Below, in pieces: positions 42,401 to 54,400 of a stretch of 64,000 bases of DNA. The notes beneath the pieces are model-generated. The model had not been told where the DNA came from. It saw only the letters and a list, made by a program, of their open reading frames with translations, and did not search any database. The DNA is from Ciona savignyi (taxonomy: Eukaryota; Chordata; Ascidiacea; Phlebobranchia; Cionidae), in assembly GCA_000149265.1 (NCBI GenBank), contig CH003364.1, positions 2,392,359 through 2,456,358 of the forward strand. The letters are read 5' to 3'. Numbering within the stretch: the stretch's first letter is position 1; every line of letters starts with the position of its first letter. Position numbers and translations under genes: made by a program.

Positions 42401-45400
42401 CTTTTTATTGCAAACCACCTTGTTTTGTGTAGATATTTCTTTAAAAATTGGGTTAGTGGGTATTCGTTTGCTTGACTATTTGTGAACAAAAAAAGCTCTT
42501 GGCCAAAAAAATGAAAACAGAATAAAAATGCAATAAAATTACAAATTATTACGTTTTTAGTTTTTCTCTATATATTTTACGCCAACAGCTTCTACATTAC
42601 CTGGTAATAGATAAACTCACACAGTCAACCTAAAACAAAAACCTATCACTGCAGCTACAGCAGTTTATGTTGGGCAAGGAACATTCTATAATATCGGAGA
42701 TGAATCCATGACCTACTCATCGGCATTGGATACCCCTGGGTCAGATGAGTTCATCAACTATAGCAACATTGTTGAAGGAGAGGTGAGTAATTGAAGTTAT
42801 TAATTAGAAATGGAACTCTTCACATCCTGTATATTTTCTTTCCGTGGGACATTTGGGTTATTGTTTATCCCGGTTGGTTTCATTGAATTTTATATAGACA
42901 ATCTATAGAATACTATTAATTTCACTCGAAAAAGAATTGCAAGGCAGTGGCCATGTTGGAGATCGAACTCAGAACTTGTCTGATGATGATCACCAAGCAC
43001 CAACCTTATGCAAAATTACAAATGCATTAAAATTAGTTTCTGAAATGAATAGGGTTTCCTAAATCTCAGGAGTATTTGAGAACACCTATTGATTTAAGAT
43101 AAATTTTTAATTGTGGAAAAAATAATAAAATATTTAATTACATTTATGGAAAAAATGATGTTTCTACTGTTCAGTTTATGTGAAAACAATTTGTTTGAAA
43201 TTGTTTTCTCTTTACAGATCATGTCACTGGTTAATGCTCCACCTCTGTCTGAAACCGTGCGCGCGGTACGAATCAATTCCTTCAAGTCGGCCCATTTCTT
43301 CTGGGGTGGAGTGATTGTTAATTTCGACCTTCACCTTTCGCCCGGGGCCGACTCGCAAGTCACCCAGGACGCACTGAACAAGGCGTCGAGCGAAAACCGG
43401 AAATTTGTAATCACCAAGCCAACAGGTACGGATGAAACACTCATGTAGCGTGCATGGTTTCCCAATCCGGTTTGATCCTGTTTTGTCCAGTTTTATGTTG
43501 TGAATCTTGTTTCACTTGTAGGGTACATTATGCCACAACTTTATTTACAACTAAATCTGGTCGCAATAAAAACATTCTGCACCAAATACTGAAAATATCA
43601 CCCTTCACCGAAAATTTGTTTCAATTTTACTTTAAAATTTTTTATATATTCTGTGAAAGTGTAAATACTAATAAACGCTAACAGATGCTAACTTTTATTA
43701 ACTGGTTATTACTCAAATCGTTTAATAATTTTTGTGATTCCAATATCAATTATATTGTAGCATTTCAAAATTTTGTTTAATAAAATCTAATTAACCATAA
43801 TTCTTTAAGTAATCACTAACACCAGTTCTTGTATAAACTAGGCAATGATTTTTTGTTACTCCTTTTTATCTCTATAACAATGTGTGAACATATTTACAGC
43901 GATACAGTTTTTTACTTGTCAGAAGAAAAACTATTAATGAAACTTTTATAATATTAGATTGTAAAATACCTTGCAATTTGTAGTTTTAATATTAATACAA
44001 TTTGGAAAATGTTAAATGCATAGTGAACCAGTTTACAAGGGGGCAAAATATTTCTTGGAATGCACATTTGACAGTTGTAAATATTTTCGTTGCAAATATC
44101 TACTACCTGATAATGGATTGCACAATAATTACTTGGAATTAAAAAATCAAACTTTTCTGCCCCTGTGTAAACGGCGACATTATGTACTTGGATGTATGCT
44201 GACAGTGGCGAAGCTAGCCTCTAGGACAATGTCGCATTTATTTTGAAATTTTTATTTGGTACATGTAGGATTTAGCCTACCTTAAACAACACAATCAGAT
44301 GGTATGTTCACCCAAGTTCTAAAGCTAGCTTCGTCTCTGCATGTATGTTTAATTTTACATTTTAGATTTTAAACACTATTTTTAATCTAAAAAGACAATA
44401 TTCTGCCTTGCTTTTATAAATCGTGGTATGCTTTTATGTAGTAAAATGTAAACGCTACAAACTTGGTGATTTCACCTGTGCATTTGTCAGCATAATTGTA
44501 TTTTATCGCAATTTAGTGTTTTTTACCAATTCTATAATTTCCAATATTTTATCACATTCTTAATTTGTGTTAAATGGTGCCCATTCCACTTTGGAATAAA
44601 CTATGAAAAACGTAGAGTCACTTTTCTAGAATTGTTGTGTTTAATTGTTCAGTTAGAAAACATAGAATTTCTTTTTCTCTTCAAATCATCTATCTGCTTT
44701 TTGCATGGCTTTGCTTAGTAGTCAAATGCTCCTGTAGTAAAACTGTCACTAAATATTGTTTAAAATAAGCAAATTATACTTTATTTTTAATTTGCTTTGC
44801 CTTTTCTCCTGTGCTTTAATTGCAAAAATGGTGTTTCTACTGCTGTGTGTGCTTTGATTGTGGCGGTTTGAGAACTAATGGGCGTGATTGAGTTGAAATA
44901 TCTGAATAATTGGCATTTCTGTGCACTTGCATTCCAACGGGGCAAAAGTTCTTACCTCAACCAAAATTAAATCAAAACGATTAATTTTTCCCACGAAAGC
45001 GCAAATGCACCCACTGCTTTAATTACCACAATTTGCTCATCAAATGACAACCACACACTAATTGAAAGCACCAATGAGTCGTTTTGAAAAGGGGTACCCC
45101 AATAAACGCTGTAGTGAAAATCGCCTTGTTAACAACAAACTATCACCGCTTTGATTCAAATAATTTGCATGACACACAGCACCATTTAGAAGATGCCACG
45201 CCACCTTGCTTAGTTTTATCCGTGGGCAGTTAGTGCTGACCGTTTAACCGCCATGTCAACGCGAAAGTAGTTTTCACAACCAACTGCATGGCAAATTCAA
45301 GTCAATTCTGCTGTAGTGCAATTTACCAGTAGCGGGCACCACTTTTCACTTTCTTTCAATCAGTAGAACTAATTTCATAGAAATTGAAAAAACAGAAAGT

Positions 45401-48400
45401 ACACGCTTAATTCAGTTTCAGTTGTAATTTTAGGTTCGGTAGTAAGTAGGAGAAATTTAATTTAGTTAGAATCATTATAACAACTAAAACAAAGTTTCAG
45501 TTTAATAAAATATAACTAATTCCGGTGCTGAAACATAACATTGGAATAATAAAGGTTTAACATGAACTACCTTGATAAGTGCTTCACACATTCATTCGGG
45601 CAATATTTTCGGTTCGCCAATAACATATCACCAGTGCACCGGACAATTTCAATAACCAGTCAATGACTGGGTTATTCAGCTCGATAGGAAAATGTTTATG
45701 ACGATTATTTAGGCATTGAGGACATGTTGGTCCAGGACCAGCCATACTCCGAGTCCCTTCGAATGGACGATTTCGACATAGAACCCGAACTCTGTAAGTA
45801 AAACTTTGAACAAAACTTGGGTTGGAAGTTTGAAACATGCATTTTTCTCATGTGCGTGGTGAAAGCTGGTGTGACGTGTGTGAGTTTCTGACTTGTTTGG
45901 AATTGTGTGCAGTGGTTGAATTTTGGTGCTTAGCTGATTTTCACTTGTTTTTCCGCACATAGTTTTGGTTTTGTCAGTTTCATGCTTTTTCACCCTATGA
46001 TTCATATTTTCGTATTATATGTGCACCTGTAGTACTACAAAGAATTTACTTTTTCTGTTGTTATGATTATATCTATGATTTACCTACACTTTAGCACCCG
46101 TTAGTATTATTCAAATGTTTTTATTGCATTTACATTAATACTTATGTACAAAACAGTTCATGCCATTATATAAGTTGTGGAAGCGTGCAATTTGCACCAT
46201 TAGCTCTTGTTATAATACTATAGTTTACAGGTACTAACTATATCAACATCCAATCCTATAGCATGATATGGTGATAATACAATATTGCATCCTAGATATG
46301 TTTACAAGTTAAAGGAGTTGAAAGATGTTGTGGATACAATCTATCATTTGTTTGTGTTTTTACTACCACATTGCAACCTTTAGGGTCCCCATTGACTAAC
46401 ACTCAGTTTAAATTAACATTAAATTTTATTTTAAAAAGATTATTACTTTTCTTGGTTTCGGTTTATGTTTGTATTTGCATGACTTATTTTGCTTGAAACA
46501 ACCTGCCCAAGTGCTTATGATATTCTCGTACTTCATACACACTATTATTTCAATTTCAGACATGAATACGCTGGTGGATAAATACACAACACCTTCTCTA
46601 CCAGTTACCAATTATACAGAAGGTAAATAAAATATAATTTTTGCGATTCTGTATGTATAGGAAAACTAAAAGTTGCTCCCTCTTTTTTGTTTAAAAAAGT
46701 GTCTGACATTTTTTCGTAATTTACGCTTTTTTAGGTTATATACAGCCAAAGCCTAAAATGTATAACTTAAAAAAGAAACAAAAAACGGAGTTTAACCTGG
46801 TAGCTTATTTTCTGGTTGGGTGATTGTAGTTAAGTAATTAGTTCTTCTGCTAGACCCTGAATTCCAGGATCCAAGCAAGATGTTTGATTATTAAAGAAAA
46901 ATCATACCAAAGATAGATTAATAATAGAATTATTTAATTAAAGCACTTTTTCACATTTGTTCTAAGTGATGTGTACTCATGGTTAAAAAAATATTCCTGA
47001 TTAGTGTTAGTTGTAATCAGACAAATTCAGTGATTTCTTTACTTTAAGATTCGACTGATGGTATTGGAAACGAAACAATGTCCTGTTAACTTGGTTTTGT
47101 AGTGATCTGCACTTATTACCATACTCTTTATTTTTGTTCTTTGTTACAGAGATTTACATTGTCAGTGTTTAACTTTATTTTTATAAAAAAAAATTATTTC
47201 CATGAATACATTTTTTAAAGGGCAGCATTGGGTTGTTGTATAATTTAGTATTGGTATTTTGGAGGTTTTTGAAAGGAAATATGTTTATAATTTAACTTTA
47301 TTGTTCCAGATGCACCATGGACCATTCCACACTTCAGTGGAGCTTCCTATGCAGAATTCCGTAGAATGAATGCCTTCAGTGAGATCACAATTAGAATGCG
47401 GTTCCGGTCAGTTGATCCCGAAGGCCTCCTGTTTTACAGTGGCCAGTTGGATGGAGGGGGAGATTTTATCTCACTAGCCGTGCACAGAGGTTATGTGGAG
47501 TTCAGGTAATCCAGCTAAAAAATGTTTTTCAGATCACTTAAGATGATAGATCAGTTAATTTTTATTTTTTAAATTTAATAAAACTGTTTTAATTTTGTTT
47601 TTAAATTTTTAATAACACGAAATCCTATAATGACATTTGACAAACAAAAAAAGGTTCATAAGAATAAAAAAACAACGGTACATAGATTTGTGTTACCATG
47701 AATCAAGAGTAAAAATGGAAACAATTGTTTCGATCCATTCAGATTTGACATGGGGTCTGGAATGTTCAAACTGAGAAGCACGAGGTTGGTAAACGACACG
47801 ATGTGGCACACCATCGTTGCAAGGAGGATCAGGCGTGACGGGATGCTGCAGCTCGACTACGATCCTCCGGAGCAAGGCACATCACCTGGACACTCCTCCG
47901 GATTGAATTTGGACTCAAACTTTTTTGTGGGAGGATTCAATACACATCTAGAGGACCGGTAGGGATCAGAGTGCCCATATTACCTAAGTTTTTTAAATAC
48001 TATTACAATGGTCATGTATATACCGAGGGTGGGACATTAACAGTCATTTCAATGGACAGATGACCCCCACAGTCATAGTATTGTCAATATTTGATAATAC
48101 TTTATTTTGTGGGCAATCTCTTACTTGATACAGGCAACAACTATGTGCAGAATTTCACTAGGACAGAGAACGAAATGATAATGTGTCTGTTTTTAGCGCC
48201 ACTAGACAACCATTAGATAACGCTTTTTTATAAAATTTGGTGGTCAATGCTTGAACCCAGTTGGTGGGTGGGTTAAATAAAATCTATAAAGTAATATCAT
48301 CATAATATATGACCGTTTGTAATAACTCTAACAGTTGGCGTATGATAAAATTTGAGTGTATGTGTTTCAACACTCTTTGCATTTTTATGTTGACTGCATG

Positions 48401-51400
48401 AGAACACACCAAATTTAAGAACCTACCATCACAGGCGATACCAACAACAAACAGGAGTGGACAAAGGGTTAACAGGTTGTGTTGAAGAGTTCACAGTCAA
48501 CGAGAGTCCGTTCAATCTCACTTCATTCTCGGACCACTGTGTATCTACATTCCGGTAATATCTGATTTTCCTAAATTCAAAAATTCACTGTTTTTGTATC
48601 CTTTGTACAATGATTTATAAGTATTACATTAAATTAAACAACCTCATCATTTTTTTATGTTTTACTCTTAAAAAAAATATTTTTCAGAGTTCTTTTGTAT
48701 AGAACTAATTATGCTATTCAGGAAAACAATTCGGCTTTAATTACTTTACTGTTTTCATATTTTTGTCATTATTATACTGAAATGATTTTTGCAGTTGTGA
48801 TATGAATTCACATTTTTACACTATGCTTTTTCCTTTTTAGTTTAGCAGAGTGTGGTCCCTCACCTTGTCTTCCGAACCCATGCCAGAACAATGCCAACTG
48901 TTTTATCACAATGCAATCCAGCGTCTTCACCAATAAGTGTGAATGTACCAAGAATTACGAAGGTGATTTTTGATGAATACTTTTAAACTTATTTAGGTTT
49001 TTTCTATTTATGCCTACAATCCTTTTTATTTCAGCACTCTATTTTTATTTCATTTTATTTCAGCACTCCTAAAGTAACCCATCGACTTACTTTTCTGAAT
49101 CAGAGTAGTGACTTTAAGGGAATTTGTTTTAAAAAAAATATGTAAAAATTTTAATGAATTATTTATTTCTCATAATTTGTAGTGCAGTAACAACAAAACA
49201 GCAAAAATCATTACAATACAAAGTGTTAAATTTATTATCTTGTTAAAACTTTGGATTCTTGGAAGTTTGCTTTCCAGTTTATTTAATTTGGAAGAGTTGA
49301 TATATATCTCATTTAGAGCTATGGGAATTAGAATTTAACACTACGCATCACCATTCCCAGGCGAAAGCTGTGAACGTGAAATCCTTCAAATCGATGCTGA
49401 CCCATGTGCTTCGAACCCATGCCATGAAAGTGCGAGGTGCATAGCGACCTCGAGTGATGAGTTTTTATGCAAATGTCCAGCGGGCCGCACTGGCTCTTTG
49501 TGCATAACAGGTAAATGTGAATGACTTGGTGAAAAGTTTTGTTACCTTTTTTGATCTGCTGTGGTGAAAGAAAAATTTTATACACTGATCATGACAAAAA
49601 GGTAAATAAGCGGAAATTGCATACTAAAGAGAAAGTTTTGAACTTCTACAAAGTAAATTTTTTGGAGAAATATAAATTTGTTAATAATTTAACTTTAGTG
49701 TTTTACATTTTGAAATATGTGATATTACTAAAATGGAGAAATTAAATTTTTTTATACTTCCAGAACTAGCTGTTGGGTTGCATGGTCCTTCATTTATGCC
49801 TGCCTTTGCTGGAGATTCTTATATTCGACTGGAATCACTGGGAAAAGAAGTGCGCTCTACAATGTCCATGGAAATTATGTTCTATTCAAGTCAGCCTGAT
49901 GGTGAGTTAAGATGTACATAATTCATGTGATAGCAGAATATCACAGTTATTACTTATTACACATTTACTTGTCCAATTATCTTTAGATTTTCATTTGGAT
50001 ATCAATTTTATAAATTCTTACTCACTTTGTCAAAGTTTATGCTCAACTTATTTTTCATTTGACTAGCTATTAAATCAAACATGGTGCATTTATTCTAATA
50101 TTACCCATTAAACAAGTTATTAAATTACATTCTATGTATTATGTGTTCATATAAATATCGTTATTAGAACACAGTTAAATAGTGCTTTGTTGCCCACAGG
50201 TTTAATATTCTACAACGGTCAAAAGAAGTCTGGCAAGGGAGACTTTGTGTCACTAAATTTGAACAACGGTTACCTTGAATTTAAATATGATCTTGGACAG
50301 GGGGCAGCAGAAATAAGGTAAATATTTTTTTAATTTTAGACTCGCTATTTTGGTGCAAAAAGTTTTTCATGTTGATAAAATGTTTTCATTTTCTTTTTCA
50401 AAACTAAAACTTTTCTAAGATACAAATGTTTTTTAAGCAAGACCTTAACATGTGTTACAGAATGAAACTGTGAGGCTATGTACATTTGTGTCACATATTT
50501 TTCCCGGTGATACCATGTATAAATCCTCATGTTTAAAATATAAACCTTTGGTTTTATATTATTTCTTTTCCTGTTACAACATTTTCAATCCATCTCCGGT
50601 AATAGTACTAATAATGTTAATATAGTAACATTTAAACTTGTTACCCCAGGAGTGCCGAACCAGTGTCACTAAACGCATGGCACATCGTTGTTTTATCACG
50701 AAGCATGAGAACTGGTGATCTATCATTGGACGATCAAGATCCTGTGTATGGTCATTCACCGGTGAGATTCTTAATAAATTCTTAATAATGAGTTTTTCGC
50801 TTGTTATTTTCATGCGATTTAATGATATTCCCTTTTAATATGGTATTTCTATGTCATTTAAGCTAGGTTAATTTAATATAATTTATATCACTGATTTATG
50901 ATTTTAAAATGTATTTTATGACATTATAATTTGTTTCAAAGAGGATACGCTATTTACAAATTTAATCTGGCAATTAAATTCCCCTTACCTTCTAACTGAT
51001 TATCCCTTATCTGCTGCTAACAGAAAGTTATACCTCCTGTTAAAAACAAGGTTCGTATTTTTGGAAATTGTTGTTGTCTTGTAAATTTAAGTTAAGTGTT
51101 AAATAAAAGAAATAATCGTTGAATTGACATATGTTTCATCCAGTTGACCTAATGTACTGAAACATTTCCATTTTTTTCATAATAATAATATACACAGAAA
51201 TTTTAGATTTTAAAAGTTTAGTTAATATTGCCACATATTATTTTAATAATAAATATTCCAATTATTTGAAATTGAATTTTAATTGTACTAGTTAAATAGT
51301 ACCTGCTAACTAATTGATGCAAGAATGCATGATTTATGTGGTTTTGTAATTAAAAAAATGTTCTGTATTTTAAAGCGCCGTTGGTATTGGAAACACAGGG

Positions 51401-54400
51401 TATGCTATTTCTATGATGTCGGTGTTGTCCGTCATATTCCAAAATTCATTCCCATAAATTGTTTAGTGCATCACTAACATCGTTTAATTCCAATTGTGCA
51501 AAAGACCCACCGATGCATTAGATATTGGTTCCAGATGATCTAAGCATTCTCATGTCTAAATATTCATTCTGTACTTCTATGTCTTGTCATCAGTATCCAT
51601 CACTATATTTTTAAATTTGTAATCACATTATAAATGCAAACGTATTGAAAAGTTGCAATATGAAGTGATGTCTGGGCATTTTCCTATCCTTCAATGTAAT
51701 GTGTTATGCTTAGGAGAAATCAATCAATCAAGTATGTCATTGCCAAAGTTATTGACTAAGTCCTTTCGAAATGTAGAATTTTAAAAATCAATCTGTGGAT
51801 GACTGATTTCTACAATTCCTTGAATTTATATCACTTTAGAAACCAAAAAACTAGTTATATCATAATTTGTTCCACCCTAATGGATATTTACAGCATGGTA
51901 TTCATTCATTAAACGTTCATAAAAGTATACATTGTGTATAAAATAACAATAAACACAATCCTACAGAGTCAACATTCACTGCTTGATTTAAGACAACCAC
52001 TGTACATCGGTGGAGTGCCAGATTATACACGGATTTCTCCTGATGCCGCTATCAAAACCGGTCTAAACGGTGCTCTTCAAAAGGTAATTTTTAGTAATAA
52101 ACTACAGTATATGAATCAGATAAGGCCACCGTGTCTAAATCCAAAGGGCCTTTTTAGCCTACATTCCTTGATCAGGTGTTGCCTTGGACCACATCATTTT
52201 ATTGAATTGTATCGCCATAACTGGTCAAATAAAATCTTTCGAATAATAATAGTATGTTTGACTAGCATAAACATCATTTACATTAAAAATTAAATCTATA
52301 TATTAATTTTGTTCAATTGTTGTAAATATTTTTTTAGCTTGTTTTAAATTAAATATATTAATTTTTCAAGTTTCAAGTAAACGGAGTGAACCTGCCTCTC
52401 TCACCGGGTGTCAGTGTGGAGCAGTATAATGTTCGAGCGTTCAACGCCCACATATGCTTCCGCAACCCATGTGAGAACGGTGGGACTTGTCACCCACGTG
52501 GGGCTGAATATATCTGCATATGTTCACCCAATTTTACCGGCAATAATTGTGAGGATGGTGAGTTAAAGAGTTCTGAGATTTAACAGATTACTTGTTTGGA
52601 AAGAAAAGATACCATTTTCAATATTTTGCGAACCAATTTTTTGTATATTCTGAAAATATAAAATTTTTAATTTTTTAAAACATTTTTGTTTTTAGAATTT
52701 ACCGCTTCTCGGGAAATACTGAGCGATGAACAGGCCACAGCGGTATACTTCGATGGAAGCACAAGGGTTATGTACAGGAATGCTATTAAAGCTATGTAAG
52801 TTTTTTGGTATTTTCCCCTATAACTGCTTTTGGTTTATTATTGTTATTTTCACATTTGTGTGTAGGCTACTGTATCTCCGACCTTCAGTCAAAATTTGCT
52901 TTTTAAAAATATTATTTAAAAAGCTTTAGTATCTATTTTAGTTTTAAAAAACCTTAATATTTTGTTTATTTTTGCCCTCTTGGCCACTCCAGCACAAATG
53001 AAGTTCCAGAGTAAGTGACTGACTGTTTAAATATTCTAATATAGTCTTAAGCAAATGGCTAAAAGCGAAAAATAAATCAATCAAACATTATTGTGTTCAA
53101 GCTTAACTTTAAAGAAAAGTTATAATTAATAAGAAATGCATTAATATTGACTGTTTTACTTCCATATGTAATGTCTAACAAAGTTTCTTGTGATTAAATT
53201 AAATTACAAATGTACATGCAAATAACAAGATCAAAACTTAAATAACTTTTTTTTAAAAAAACACAGGCAATACAATGACAAGTAAGATTTAGTGTGATTC
53301 ATGTCATCCATCCAAATATCATTCGCTCTTAGTACACTGTCATTTCATAATCATTTAGACTTTTATCTAAAAGTTAATTTCCGTTTCAAGATTGTAGAAA
53401 ACTTAAATTTTTCTTCTGTTTGACGGCATTCCTGTCCATCTGTGCCATGAAATCATTTGAGAAACTTACCCCATTTTTCCCTATGTCTTCTCAGCCTGCA
53501 CTACCACATGAGATTTATTGTTTAGATTTCTATTTTGTTCACCATTATCGTTCCAATCATATCATGCATGTACATGAAGTGTGGTTAATGGCAGCTAAAA
53601 TGTAAATTAAAAAACGCCCCAAAATATAATGTTCTTTCCTTGCACGATAAAAAGGGCAATTAGAAATAAAATAATAAACCTAAAGTCCTTTTTTCTGTTG
53701 CAGTAGCCGGTCTGGTTCGCACAACAAATATGAACTTGTGTTTCGTACGAAAGCACGTCACGGTCTACTGCTCATAGCCGGCAAAGCAGTGTCGGGTGGG
53801 GATTACATAGCAGTTGCTGTCAACGATGGAAAAATTCATCTTCGATTCGACCTTGGTTCCGGTCCAGCGCACATTAAATCAAAACAGAGGATTAACAATA
53901 ACAAATGGACTACAGTCAAAATTGAAAGGTTTGTTTTTAATCTCTTACACACTTTTCTGGTCATAAACCAGTTCTCCAAACAAGGTTCATTTTAAATGTT
54001 AGTTCTCTTACAACCAAGGTTAAAATGGTTTCTATTGCTTTCAATTAGATCTGTAACTTGTTGATTTGAATTGCCCATAAACTTTAGGATGGCAAAAGTT
54101 ATCACAAAGGATAAGATGTTTGCTATTCTTTGTTATCATTCTTGGTTCCACTTGAAAGCTTATCTTTAATATCATAAGGGATTATGGGAAATCAGTTGAG
54201 AATTTTTTTTAATCGTTGAGGGTGGGACAGCTATAAATTATAATAGTTAGATTACCAAGTGATCATGTTCGGGTCGTCAGAGCTATTTTAGTATGTACAA
54301 TATTTCATTTTAAACTCTGAATAATAATTTAAATCCACCGAATAAAGGTAACGGTTAACCTTTATTAGCTAACAGAAGTTAAATGAATTGGAGAAAAGTA

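Noticed and set aside
44016-44246. Cysteine-containing frame considered as the missing EGF before LamG1
   Set aside because: Cysteine spacing does not fit EGF, and no acceptor and donor in the needed phase flank it.
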